This document shows, in pieces, positions 6,638-14,529 of a DNA stretch of 27,466 nt (the stretch's first letter is position 1; each line of letters begins with the position of its first letter). Both the position numbers and the translations under genes were made by a program. Below the pieces are notes generated by a model that saw nothing but the letters and a program-made list of their open reading frames with translations, had not been told where the DNA came from and did no database searches. The stretch comes from JASFHF01 sp050123335 (lineage in GTDB: Bacteria; Pseudomonadota; Gammaproteobacteria; UBA12402): contig JASFHH010000022.1 of NCBI GenBank assembly GCA_050123335.1, positions 1 through 27,466 on the forward strand, written 5' to 3'.

Positions 6638-7903
6638 AATCTCCTCAATAGTTTTCGGTGCCGCATTAGTTAAAACCTCATGCCCATCTTCTGTCACCAG
6701 CAAATCATCTTCTATACGAACACCAATCCCCCACCATTTTTTGTCAACATCTTTCATATTGGGTAAAATATAAATTCCTGGCTCAACAGTTAAAACCATT
6801 CCAGGCTGCAACTGTCTTTCTTGATCGTCAATTTTAAATGCACCAACATCATGAGCATCCAGCCCCAACCAATGACTAACTTTGTGCATATAAAAAGGTT
6901 TATATGCTTGTTGCTCAATTAATTCATCAACATTGCCGCGCAAAATTCCAAGATCACACAAACCTTCTGTAATAGTTCGCGCAGCGACCTTCTGTCCATC
7001 ATACCAATTACTGCCCGGTCTAATTTGTTCTATAACCTTTTGTTGTGCTAACAATACAATTTCATAAATTAGCGCTTGTTCGCGAGTAAATTTACCATTC
7101 GCTGGAAAAGTACGCGCAACATCTGCTGCATAATATTGATATTCACATCCGGCATCAACCAACACTAAATCATCATCACGAATTTGCCGATTATTTTCTT
7201 CATAATGCAAAACACAACTATTGTCACCGCTTGCTACAATTGGAGGAAACGCTGCCGCTTGCGCGCCATGCGTATAATATTCATGCAACAATTTTCCCAG
7301 CAATTCATATTCATACATTTTAGGCTTACATTGACGCATAACTTTTAAATGTGCATGTGCAGTAATTTCTGCAGCTTGTTTCAACAACTTAATTTCTGCT
7401 GGACTTTTAATTAAACGCATTTCATGAATTATACTATCCGAATTAATATTCCACGGTCCCTTATTTCTTTGACCTAACCACTTATCTATCAGCTCATTAT
7501 CTCGCAATGGATGGTTAAATTGATAATATACCGCCTGTACATCTTGTAGCAATTGCTGCATATGTTTATCTATTTCATCAATTGAATACGCTTGATCAAC
7601 TCCATATGCTTCGATAGCTTTTTCCTGACCAACACGAAAACCGCACCATTGCTCTTTAACCAAATCCTTTGGCTGACTGAATAGCACATATTGTTCTGCT
7701 GATGTTGATTTAATAAAAACTGCAACTGCATTAGGTTCAGTAAATCCAGTTAAATAATAAAAATCACTGTTTTGACGATATGGAAATGTAACATTACCAT
7801 TACGAAAATACTGAGGAGCCGCAAAAATCACTGCAACACTATGTGGCCGCATTTTTGCAAACAATTGTTTACGTCTATCTGAAAATTCCTGTTTGGTAAT
7901 CAT
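6623..7903 (-). CDS. pepP: Xaa-Pro aminopeptidase (M24B)
   Basis: A cytoplasmic metalloaminopeptidase that removes N-terminal residues preceding proline. The 426-residue protein has the N-terminal creatinase-like domain (start to about 165) and the pita-bread catalytic domain. All five metal ligands can be placed: D250 (LVDAGCEY), D261 (YAADVARTFP), H344 (VSHWLGLD), E374 (TVEPGIY) and E398 (GVRIEDD). E. coli PepP is 441 residues. The gene lies downstream of ygfB on the same strand, the usual gammaproteobacterial order, with a family A repeat between them. The ubiH/ubiI genes that often follow in that cluster are absent; the AbiE module sits past its 3' end instead. Confidence 0.97.
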   Translation of the reverse strand: MITKQEFSDRRKQLFAKMRPHSVAVIFAAPQYFRNGNVTFPYRQNSDFYYLTGFTEPNAVAVFIKSTSAEQYVLFSQPKDLVKEQWCGFRVGQEKAIEAYGVDQAYSIDEIDKHMQQLLQDVQAVYYQFNHPLRDNELIDKWLGQRNKGPWNINSDSIIHEMRLIKSPAEIKLLKQAAEITAHAHLKVMRQCKPKMYEYELLGKLLHEYYTHGAQAAAFPPIVASGDNSCVLHYEENNRQIRDDDLVLVDAGCEYQYYAADVARTFPANGKFTREQALIYEIVLLAQQKVIEQIRPGSNWYDGQKVAARTITEGLCDLGILRGNVDELIEQQAYKPFYMHKVSHWLGLDAHDVGAFKIDDQERQLQPGMVLTVEPGIYILPNMKDVDKKWWGIGVRIEDDLLVTEDGHEVLTNAAPKTIEEIEEIL

Positions 7904-7918
7904 ATTCTAAATTTTAGT

Positions 7919-8031
7919 AATTATATGAGCTTTTGGGTGGCTTTTTTCGACGACTCGCGCCCATGGATTGGAAGCGCGTGGCACAAGGATGTGCCCGGAG
8001 GAGAAAAAACGCTACCCAAAAGATCATAATC
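7919..8031. repeat. family A palindromic element, copy 2 (between ygfB and pepP)
   Basis: Same core as 3333-3404 (CTTTTTTCGACGACTCGC ... GTGCCCGGAGGAG), with only a few differences. Arms pair as CTTTTGGGT (7930-7938) with ACCCAAAAG (8014-8022), extended by weaker ATTAT pairing outward. The outer arm sequence differs from copy 1 yet is still largely self-complementary. Confidence 0.88.
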
Positions 8032-8036
8032 GCCTC

Positions 8037-8615
8037 TTAATGCCGCACATTTATTGATTGATCATTCTGACCCATACTTTCGGTATAAATCAGCAATACT
8101 GCAACTCGAACATACTCGATCAGTTCCATTAATTCCATCTCTTGTTCTTCATTGTCCTGATCTAATAAATCGCTATATTTTAGCTTTGCGATTTCTGCAA
8201 TATCTAATATTGCCTCATTAATCTCCCGCTGATATATCTTTTCGCTATCAATTCCCGATAACCCTAATCCACCTAAGAAATTTTGACACCATACTGCCAA
8301 CGCATGACTACGCAAATTAATCGACTCTTCATCATCTGGCAGCAATAACTTAAAATCACAATTAACATCATGTAATTGATGAAAAGTATTTAACATTAAT
8401 TCTGCCGCAACCGCTTTAGCTTCTTTAGAATTAAAATTCTCATCCTGCAGCATACCCAATACGACACGAAAACCTGCTTCATTTTCAGTATAATTACCAC
8501 CGCAAATAATTCCGCACATATAACCATGAAATTCTGCTGGAAATATCGCAGCATGATGACACTGCAATGCACTAGCTACATTCTGATAAGTTATGTAATT
8601 GTTTAATATACTCAT
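8037..8615 (-). CDS. ygfB: UPF0149 family protein YgfB
   Basis: A 192-residue all-helical protein of the YgfB/YecA (UPF0149) family. Recognisable parts are the early EFHGYMCGIICGG block, the central LPDDEESINLRSHALAVWCQNFLGGLGLSG-type region, and the acidic EEQEMELMELIEYVRVAVLLIYTE end. YgfB is encoded just upstream of pepP in many gammaproteobacteria, as here. In Pseudomonas it has been linked to gene regulation including beta-lactamase expression; the role here is unknown. The ATG lacks a strong Shine-Dalgarno. Confidence 0.9.
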   Translation of the reverse strand: MSILNNYITYQNVASALQCHHAAIFPAEFHGYMCGIICGGNYTENEAGFRVVLGMLQDENFNSKEAKAVAAELMLNTFHQLHDVNCDFKLLLPDDEESINLRSHALAVWCQNFLGGLGLSGIDSEKIYQREINEAILDIAEIAKLKYSDLLDQDNEEQEMELMELIEYVRVAVLLIYTESMGQNDQSINVRH

Positions 8616-8638
8616 AATTATTATTCTTTAGATTTCAT

Positions 8639-9088
8639 TTAGTCAATTCTTCGTTTTTTAATGTTATTCTTAAAATTCTCCCATAAAGGTAATTCATTAA
8701 GCGACAAAATAATAATAATTAAAATCGTCGCAACAACTGATACACTATATAATTTAAACGCTACAGCTAAACCTACAGCTGCTGTAGCCCAAATTGTAGC
8801 AGCCGTTGTCAAGCCAATCATCGTCATGCCGCTACGAAAAATCACTCCCGCACCTAAAAAACCAACCCCTGTGACAATTTGTGCTGCAATTCGGGTTGGA
8901 TCTGCAAAACTTTGATAATAATGCGCTCCCTGAGCATGGGTAGAAATCAAACCAAACACACAAGCACCAAGACAAACCGCCGCATAAGTTCTAACACCTG
9001 CCGGGCTGCCATGAAAATCCCGCTCTAAACCAATAATTGCCCCAAGAGCAAACGCTACCAAAATTTGAAATAACAAAGATATTTCCAT
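8639..9088 (-). CDS. MgtC/SapB family membrane protein
   Basis: A 149-residue integral membrane protein with about four or five hydrophobic segments. The MgtC/SapB signature is clear: GAIIGLERDFHGSPAGVRTY near residues 16-35 and the glycine-rich GVGFLGAGVIFRSG segment near 74-87. It ends shortly after the last membrane helix, so it lacks the C-terminal soluble domain of Salmonella MgtC and matches the short SapB-type form. MgtC proteins help some pathogens survive in macrophages and low magnesium, but short relatives are common in free-living bacteria, so this is not proof of virulence. It lies between ygfB and the M48 protease on the same strand. Confidence 0.93.
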   Translation of the reverse strand: MEISLLFQILVAFALGAIIGLERDFHGSPAGVRTYAAVCLGACVFGLISTHAQGAHYYQSFADPTRIAAQIVTGVGFLGAGVIFRSGMTMIGLTTAATIWATAAVGLAVAFKLYSVSVVATILIIIILSLNELPLWENFKNNIKKRRID

Positions 9089-9126
9089 AATTTAATTTTA
9101 GCGCAAGATTTTGATAAAAACCAGAC

Positions 9127-10161
9127 CTACTGCTTCCGAAACCCCAATTTACGCAAGCGTGAAGGAATCGACGGATGGGTAGAAAACAAGCTGGTAAAAG
9201 AAACTATTGGATCAGCTTTGATTGAAATTGGATCAAAAATATAAGCAGCACGCCGAATATCCTCATGCTTGGTTTGACCATATTCTTGCTTATATGTATC
9301 TAAATTATCCTGATGATCTTGATTTATTTTCAATAATGCTCGCCCTAACGGAGTATTATCCCGCATTAATTCCACACTACCAGCATCTGCCATATATTCA
9401 CGCGTACGGCTTAAAAATAACATTAATAATACCGTAATAACCGGTAACAAATAACGCAACAAAATGATTATCATTAAAAATCTATTATCGCCACCCTGCC
9501 GTCTGCGACTTCCACCAAAAATTACGTTATAAAACAATATATCAACCACAATTAACATTAAACTACTCAACACTGAAGCGGTTAAAGTCAACTTGATATC
9601 ACCATGACGAATATGACTTAATTCATGCGCCATTACTGCAGCCAATTCATCACGATCTAATTTTTGCAATAATCCGCGTGTAATAGCAATTAAAGCAGAT
9701 TTCTCACTATAACCACTGGCAAATGCATTCATATAATCAGCTTCAATCAAATATACCTTTGGCATATAACGCATGCCTGCAGCAATTTTCATCTCCTCAA
9801 CTACATTATATAATTGTTGTTCCGCTAAATTTTGCGCAGTTTTTGGCGTAATTTCACGACTATTAGTTCCCAACAACATTAATCGATCATGCAACGCAAA
9901 AGTAACTAATAACGAAATAGCGGCGACAATCAACATGGTAATTGTCGCCCAAGGAGTAACTTGAAAGCTAACAAGTGCTACAAAAACACGCCCAAAATTG
10001 CCCGCAATAAATCCACCATGAATATACATATCAACAATTAAACCAACAATAATATAAATCAGCATAAACACTGCGATTACACCAAAAGTTTTACGTTGGT
10101 TTTCAGCTAAAGTTGCGCGCCAATCTGCAGCCTTAAATTGCATGTAATTTTTTTGGTTCAT
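9127..10161 (-). CDS. htpX: HtpX-like M48 family membrane metalloprotease
   Basis: A 344-residue zinc protease of family M48, probably acting in quality control of inner-membrane proteins. Two hydrophobic segments near residues 26-48 and 60-90 precede the catalytic domain. The zinc motif is MAHELSHIRHGD (HExxH), and the third ligand is probably the glutamate in SRTREYMADAGSVEL. The family phrase NAFASGYSEKSALIAITRGLL is present, as is the C-terminal STHPSIPSRLRKLG block. It is longer than E. coli HtpX (about 290), matching the M48 type often paired with LemA. lemA is directly upstream on the same strand, so the two form the common lemA-M48 pair. A REP element fills the gap and ends close to the ribosome-binding region (AGG at 10170-10168). 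Confidence 0.93.
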   Translation of the reverse strand: MNQKNYMQFKAADWRATLAENQRKTFGVIAVFMLIYIIVGLIVDMYIHGGFIAGNFGRVFVALVSFQVTPWATITMLIVAAISLLVTFALHDRLMLLGTNSREITPKTAQNLAEQQLYNVVEEMKIAAGMRYMPKVYLIEADYMNAFASGYSEKSALIAITRGLLQKLDRDELAAVMAHELSHIRHGDIKLTLTASVLSSLMLIVVDILFYNVIFGGSRRRQGGDNRFLMIIILLRYLLPVITVLLMLFLSRTREYMADAGSVELMRDNTPLGRALLKINQDHQDNLDTYKQEYGQTKHEDIRRAAYIFDPISIKADPIVSFTSLFSTHPSIPSRLRKLGFRKQ

Positions 10162-10172
10162 AGTTATGACCT

Positions 10173-10246
10173 GTCATCCCGGACCCAGTCAGTTGATCCG
10201 GGATCCAGGCTGTTTTTTACTGGATCCCCGCTTTCGCGGGGATGAC
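10173..10246. repeat. REP-type palindrome between lemA and htpX
   Basis: Begins GTCATCCCGG and ends GGGATGAC. It contains two sub-palindromes: one around GATCCGGGATC and the hairpin ATCCCCGC TTTC GCGGGGAT. It belongs to the GTCATCCCG family seen at 15388, 24784 and 25693. Inside the lemA-htpX transcript it could uncouple or stabilise parts of the message. Confidence 0.85.
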
Positions 10247-10256
10247 AAAGAATTAA

Positions 10257-10835
10257 TTACAACTCGACTTTATAATCTTCCTGCGTTTTAATTTGTTCTT
10301 CACTTAAACTCCAGTAAGGAAAATCAAAATCAAGCCTACCTTTAAACAAACCAACTACAATGCTTTGGAAAAATGATTTTTTAGTAGCATTATATTTTTC
10401 GATGCTATCATTATAAGCTTGCTTAGAATAAGCTAATTTATTTTCAGTATTCACAATTTCTTCTTGCAATTGCAACGCATTTTTATCCGCCTTCAAATCC
10501 GGATATCGCTCAAATACTAAATTAATTCCAGAAGCTATTTTTGAAATAGCATTTTCTGCTTCGATTTGTCCCTTGGTGTCGCCTTTAGCAACTGCTTGTT
10601 GCGCTTGGCCCCTGAGCTTTACCACATCCTTTAAAGTGGTCTGTTCATAATTCATATATTTCTTTACTACGTTAATCAATGATTCAAAAACTTTATAACG
10701 GCGATCAAGCTGAATATCAATTTGTTTCTTGTTGTTACGCACAGCTTCTATCAGCCGAATCAGCGCATTATAAATCGCAACAATACCAAATAGTAAAACT
10801 ACTGCTATAACGATGATAATAACTAATGCATTCAT
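10257..10835 (-). CDS. lemA: LemA family protein
   Basis: A 192-residue protein with one N-terminal membrane segment (ALVIIIVIAVVLLFGIVAIYN), then the LemA helical-bundle domain: YNALIRLIEAVRNNKKQIDIQLDRRYK and VVKKYMNYEQTTLKDVVKLR. The C-terminal stretch FFQSIVVGLFKG is typical. The start is placed at the ATG at 10833-10835 because GGAGGAG lies 6 bases upstream; an in-frame ATG five codons earlier overlaps that site. LemA proteins are membrane-anchored and usually sit next to an M48 protease, as here, but their function is not settled. The gene is divergent from zapD, with an AT-rich shared promoter region in the 84-bp gap. Confidence 0.94.
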   Translation of the reverse strand: MNALVIIIVIAVVLLFGIVAIYNALIRLIEAVRNNKKQIDIQLDRRYKVFESLINVVKKYMNYEQTTLKDVVKLRGQAQQAVAKGDTKGQIEAENAISKIASGINLVFERYPDLKADKNALQLQEEIVNTENKLAYSKQAYNDSIEKYNATKKSFFQSIVVGLFKGRLDFDFPYWSLSEEQIKTQEDYKVEL

Positions 10836-10919
10836 AACAATCTCCTCCATGTTATTGGTACAATTATAGTATATAATATCCTTGTTTGATAGATAAGACT
10901 CAGGTAATATTTATGGATA

Positions 10920-11687
10920 ATGGAATCAATTACCTACGAACAACCGTTAAACGAACTAGTCCGCACAAGCCTTAGACTTGAACATGTATTACAACAGCTG
11001 GACGCCCTTATTGCCCAACCAAATTCACTTCAAACTACACGCTTAATCATTAGATTAATGGTCGATATAATTAACATTTTAGATCGGCCGGATTTCAAAA
11101 CTAAATTAAGCAAAGAGTTTGATCGCCATATTACAGTTTTATCTCGCCTACTTGCTGATCCCAAAGTTAATCAAGCTACATTAAATGCTACTCTTACCCA
11201 ATTAAAACAGCACAAAAATAATCTCATCACTACTCAAGGAAAAATAGCACAAAACTTACGCGCTAATGAGTTTTTAACTACAATACGCCAAAGTTTACTT
11301 AGTCCTGGCGGTGACGGCTGCATAGACAATCCTGGTTATTTCTATTGGCTCAATCATCCTTTCGAATCCCATCGAATCCAAATCGATACCTGGCTAGTTG
11401 AACTGGTTGAAATTCATCAAGCAATAAATCTCCTATTAAATATTATTAGAAATAGCTCAAAAGCACATGATCGCTCTGCAGAACAAGGCTTCTACCATGA
11501 AACTTTGGATCCACAATTACCATATCAACTAATTCGTGTTACCCTACCAAAAAAAGCTATGCTCTATCCTGAAATTAGCGCTGGCCGTCACCGTATGACA
11601 ATTCGTTTCATCATTTCAGATGTAATCGACCATCCAAAACAAACTAACGAAAACGTAAAGTTTGCATTAACCAAGTGCATTCTATAA
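10920..11687 (+). CDS. zapD: cell division protein ZapD
   Basis: ZapD binds FtsZ and bundles its filaments at the septum. The 255-residue sequence aligns by eye with E. coli ZapD (247). Matching points are the start YEQPLNELVRTSLRLEHVLQQL, the LLADPKVNQATLNATLTQLK helix, SLLSPGGDGCIDNPGYFYWL, and the end YPEISAGRHRMTIRF followed by a short FALTKC tail. It is mostly helical N-terminally with a small beta domain C-terminally. The usual neighbours coaE and yacG are not present. The ATG at 10920 has only a weak upstream GGA, but the homologous block begins within six residues. Downstream is a full-length family B repeat and then proS. Confidence 0.92.
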   Translation: MESITYEQPLNELVRTSLRLEHVLQQLDALIAQPNSLQTTRLIIRLMVDIINILDRPDFKTKLSKEFDRHITVLSRLLADPKVNQATLNATLTQLKQHKNNLITTQGKIAQNLRANEFLTTIRQSLLSPGGDGCIDNPGYFYWLNHPFESHRIQIDTWLVELVEIHQAINLLLNIIRNSSKAHDRSAEQGFYHETLDPQLPYQLIRVTLPKKAMLYPEISAGRHRMTIRFIISDVIDHPKQTNENVKFALTKCIL

Positions 11688-11705
11688 AATGTATGGGATG
11701 TTGGC

Positions 11706-11830
11706 GGGACGCGAGCTTTACATAATTTTTATGGGGCCGGGTCTTTATTAATTACAAAGCTACCGCGCTTGTAATTAGTAAAGACCCGGCCCCCTCCAAG
11801 TTGCTTTGTAATCATGTAAAGCTCCGTCCC
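11706..11830. repeat. family B nested palindrome, long form, copy 1
   Basis: Outer arms GGGACG(C)GAGCTTTACAT and ATGTAAAGCTCCGTCCC enclose a GC-rich inner palindrome (11733-11755 with 11771-11793, one mismatch in 23). It is nearly identical to the reverse complement of 24183-24305, differing at about four positions. Located between zapD and proS, it could also act as a terminator for zapD. Confidence 0.93.
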
Positions 11831-11859
11831 TTAAGGAATCTAAATCAGAGGCAAAGTCC

Positions 11860-13125
11860 ATGCGAACAAGCAAATATCTACTAGCAACACTCAAAGAAAC
11901 ACCAACAGATGCTGAACTTATCAGCCACAAATTAATGTTACGTGCCGGCATGATCCGCAAATTAAGCGCAGGAATTTATTCCTGGCTGCCGCTTGGTTGG
12001 CGCGTGCTACGCAAAGTGGAAAACATTGTGCGCGAAGAAATGGACGCATCTGGTGCGCAAGAATTATTGCTGCCTACAATGATTCCTGCTGAATTATGGA
12101 AAGAATCCGAACGTTGGGAACAATACGGTAAAGAGTTATTAAGGATTACTGATCGGCACGAACACGAATTTTGTTATGGTCCAACTCATGAAGAAGTAAT
12201 CACCGAAATTGCACGACACGAATTGCATAGTTACAAACAATTGCCAATTAACTTATACCAAATTCAAACTAAATTTCGTGATGAAATTCGCCCACGTTTT
12301 GGCGTAATGCGCGGCCGTGAATTTTTGATGAAAGACTCATATTCTTTTCACTTAACTAAAGAATGTTTACAAAAAACTTACGATTTAATGTATGAGACTT
12401 ACAACAAAATCTTCACCCGATTGGGTCTAAACTTTCGCGCAGTAATCGCCTCTACCGGACAAATGGGCGGCAACATATCACAAGAATTTCAAGTAATTGC
12501 CGAATCTGGTGAAGATGCAATTGCATACAGTGATACCAGCGACTTTGCTGCCAATGTTGAAATGATTAATAACGGCAACGTAAAAGAAGGCGACCCAAGT
12601 CCTGACGGCAAAGGCAAATTAAAATTAGCACGCGGCATCGAAGTTGGACAAATTTTTCAACTTGGGGATAAATATTCCAAATCAATGAAGGCTACTGTAT
12701 TGGATGAACAAGGCCAAGCAATCCCAATGCTAATGGGATGCTATGGCATCGGCATTTCCAGAACAGTTGCTGCAACAATTGAACAACATCATGATGATAA
12801 AGGAATTACTTGGCCGGAAATTATAGCACCATTTCAAATTGCGATTGTTCCAATTGCTATGAATAAATCCGAACGCGTAAAAATAGCTGCGGAATCACTT
12901 TACCAAAAACTAACCAAAGCAGGCTTTGAAGTTTTATTTGATGATCGCACCGAACGCCCTGGCGCAATGTTTGCTGACATGGAACTAATTGGTATTCCAC
13001 ATCGTTTAGTTATTGGCGAAAAAGGTTTAGATAATGGCACGATCGAATATAAATCTCGTACAGATACCAACGTAACACAAATTAAAAATGACGAATTAAT
13101 AAATTTCTTGCAGACTAATACATAA
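11860..13125 (+). CDS. proS: prolyl-tRNA synthetase lacking the INS editing domain
   Basis: Charges tRNA-Pro. The 421-residue protein has class II motifs: LPLGWRVLRKVENIVREEM (motif 1), FRDEIRPRFGVMRGREFLMKDSYSFH (motif 2) and the CYGIGISRTVAA-type motif 3, then the anticodon-binding domain ending in ADMELIGIPHRLVIGEKGLDNGTIEYK. E. coli ProRS has 572 residues because about 180 residues of editing domain (INS) are inserted after SDTSDYAANIE. Here SDTSDFAANVEM (to residue 235) runs almost directly into GDPSPDGKG (244-252), so INS is missing with a clean joint. Alphaproteobacterial ProRS also lack a full INS, but this sequence otherwise looks gammaproteobacterial. Mischarged Ala-tRNA-Pro would need a separate deacylase. 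GAGG precedes the ATG. The stop codon lies in a family B repeat segment. Confidence 0.97.
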   Translation: MRTSKYLLATLKETPTDAELISHKLMLRAGMIRKLSAGIYSWLPLGWRVLRKVENIVREEMDASGAQELLLPTMIPAELWKESERWEQYGKELLRITDRHEHEFCYGPTHEEVITEIARHELHSYKQLPINLYQIQTKFRDEIRPRFGVMRGREFLMKDSYSFHLTKECLQKTYDLMYETYNKIFTRLGLNFRAVIASTGQMGGNISQEFQVIAESGEDAIAYSDTSDFAANVEMINNGNVKEGDPSPDGKGKLKLARGIEVGQIFQLGDKYSKSMKATVLDEQGQAIPMLMGCYGIGISRTVAATIEQHHDDKGITWPEIIAPFQIAIVPIAMNKSERVKIAAESLYQKLTKAGFEVLFDDRTERPGAMFADMELIGIPHRLVIGEKGLDNGTIEYKSRTDTNVTQIKNDELINFLQTNT

Positions 13126-13214
13126 TTACAATGCCCTGCCAATTTGACGGGTCGCGAGCTTCACATAATTACAATGCCCTGCCTGTTGCTTTGTAATTAT
13201 GTGAAACTCCGACC
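13121..13214. repeat. family B short-form palindrome plus a 20-bp tandem part
   Basis: Short form at 13149-13214: GAGCTTCACATAATTACAA pairs with TTGTAATTATGTGAAACTC around a ~16-nt centre. CATAATTACAATGCCCTGCC occurs twice as a direct repeat (13121-13140 and 13164-13183). The first copy contains the proS stop codon. Confidence 0.85.
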
Positions 13215-13224
13215 ATCTAAGATA

Positions 13225-14421
13225 CTAATATAGTTCGCTTAACGGAACATTAAGTTTTTCATTTGCCGATTTATCCGCATCCTGTAAAACCTGCTGCATT
13301 TTCTCTGAAAATAATCTATGGGCTTTTACATGCGGCAACTTCCAAGGCAAAGCTTGATACAAATCTGCTAAAGTGGTTTTAGAAAAATCACGTGATAAAA
13401 TATAGCGATTATTCTCAGTAATCGAAATAAATCCAGCCTTTAACAAAGCTCGCAACTGCAAATAAATATCAATTTTATAATGCCCACGCAAAGTGTTAGC
13501 TAATTGCTTTAGTGACATGCTTTTACCTTGTTGCTGCGCGCGCCACAAATAACCCAACCACAAAAAAGCATGAGTAAACCCATCAAACCTTCCTGCTCTT
13601 CCACTATAAGAATATACTGTTAAAACATTTGTAATTAAAGCTCCAAACAACACCACCAACCACAACAAATAAACCCACAATAAAAAAATTGGTATAATTG
13701 CTACAGCGCCATAAATAAAACCATAAGTTGCAAAACGATTAATATAAATTATAAATCCCGTTTTAACCATTTGAAATAGAAGCGTTGCAATTATTGCGCC
13801 GACCAAACCATAACGTATCGGAACTTTACAATTTGGCACAATTACATATAACAACCACAAAACCAATATGGTAAAAATCCATGGTGCGCTGTGCAATAAA
13901 ATTGTTTTCATTCCAAGTTTTGCTACTGCTCCGACAACTAATGGCAAAGAAATAACATAGGAAGTAGCTGCAATACTTAATCCAATAAAAATTGGTGCCA
14001 AACTTAATACTGCCCAATAAACTAATAAAGATTTTAATTCTAATCTTCGATATCTAACTTTCCAAATTTGATTAAATGTTTGTTCAACTGTTAACATCAT
14101 TAAAATTGCAGTTACAACTAAAGCAATAATCCCAAGAAAAGATAATCGACCTGCCTGCACTACAAAATCCTGTAGATATTTTTGGACCACTTTACCAAAA
14201 GTAGGCAAAAAATTCTGATAAATAAATTGTGAAACGTTATTACCAATAGCATGCGAAATTGGAAAAGCAGAAAAAATTGCGATACAAATCGTAATTAACG
14301 GTACCAAAGCCAATAAAGTAGTAAAAGTTAAAGATGCTGCCGCTCCTGCTAACCGATCTACAATACAGCGTTTACCAACCGCGCAGCACAAATGCCAAAA
14401 ATCAGCTAATACTTGCAGCAT
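13225..14421 (-). CDS. yihY: YihY/UPF0761 family inner-membrane protein
   Basis: A polytopic membrane protein of about 398 residues with six predicted membrane segments in the first ~280 residues. The family phrases AAASLTFTTLLALVPLITI, TVEQTFNQIW and YGFIYGAVAIIPIFLLWVYLLW are clear. The cytoplasmic C-terminal ~110 residues resemble a winged helix (SLKQLANTLRGHYKIDIYLQLRALLKAGFI). The family was once annotated as ribonuclease BN, an assignment now rejected; its function is unknown. The start is set at 14421 because GGAG lies 6 bases upstream. An ATG four codons earlier, with AAGAG before it, is a possible alternative. It is convergent with proS, with a family B repeat between them. Confidence 0.92.
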   Translation of the reverse strand: MLQVLADFWHLCCAVGKRCIVDRLAGAAASLTFTTLLALVPLITICIAIFSAFPISHAIGNNVSQFIYQNFLPTFGKVVQKYLQDFVVQAGRLSFLGIIALVVTAILMMLTVEQTFNQIWKVRYRRLELKSLLVYWAVLSLAPIFIGLSIAATSYVISLPLVVGAVAKLGMKTILLHSAPWIFTILVLWLLYVIVPNCKVPIRYGLVGAIIATLLFQMVKTGFIIYINRFATYGFIYGAVAIIPIFLLWVYLLWLVVLFGALITNVLTVYSYSGRAGRFDGFTHAFLWLGYLWRAQQQGKSMSLKQLANTLRGHYKIDIYLQLRALLKAGFISITENNRYILSRDFSKTTLADLYQALPWKLPHVKAHRLFSEKMQQVLQDADKSANEKLNVPLSELY

Positions 14422-14488
14422 GTAATTCTCCATAACTACTCTTTTTATCAGTATAAAGTTTTTTTAGCCTAATGTTTAGAAAAATTTG

Positions 14489-14497
14489 TGCTATAAT
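14489..14497 (+). promoter_or_regulatory. extended -10 promoter for the uridine-phosphorylase-like gene
   Basis: TG-C-TATAAT is a consensus extended -10 box, 33 bp upstream of the chosen start. No good -35 lies 17 bases upstream, which an extended -10 does not need. Confidence 0.65.
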
Positions 14498-14529
14498 ACG
14501 GGAGCATTTCCTACATGGGAGACACAACA

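Noticed and set aside
13121..13183. CRISPR-like tandem repeat (20-bp unit twice, period 43)
   Set aside because: Only two copies, and they are parts of a palindromic element; no Cas genes are present.
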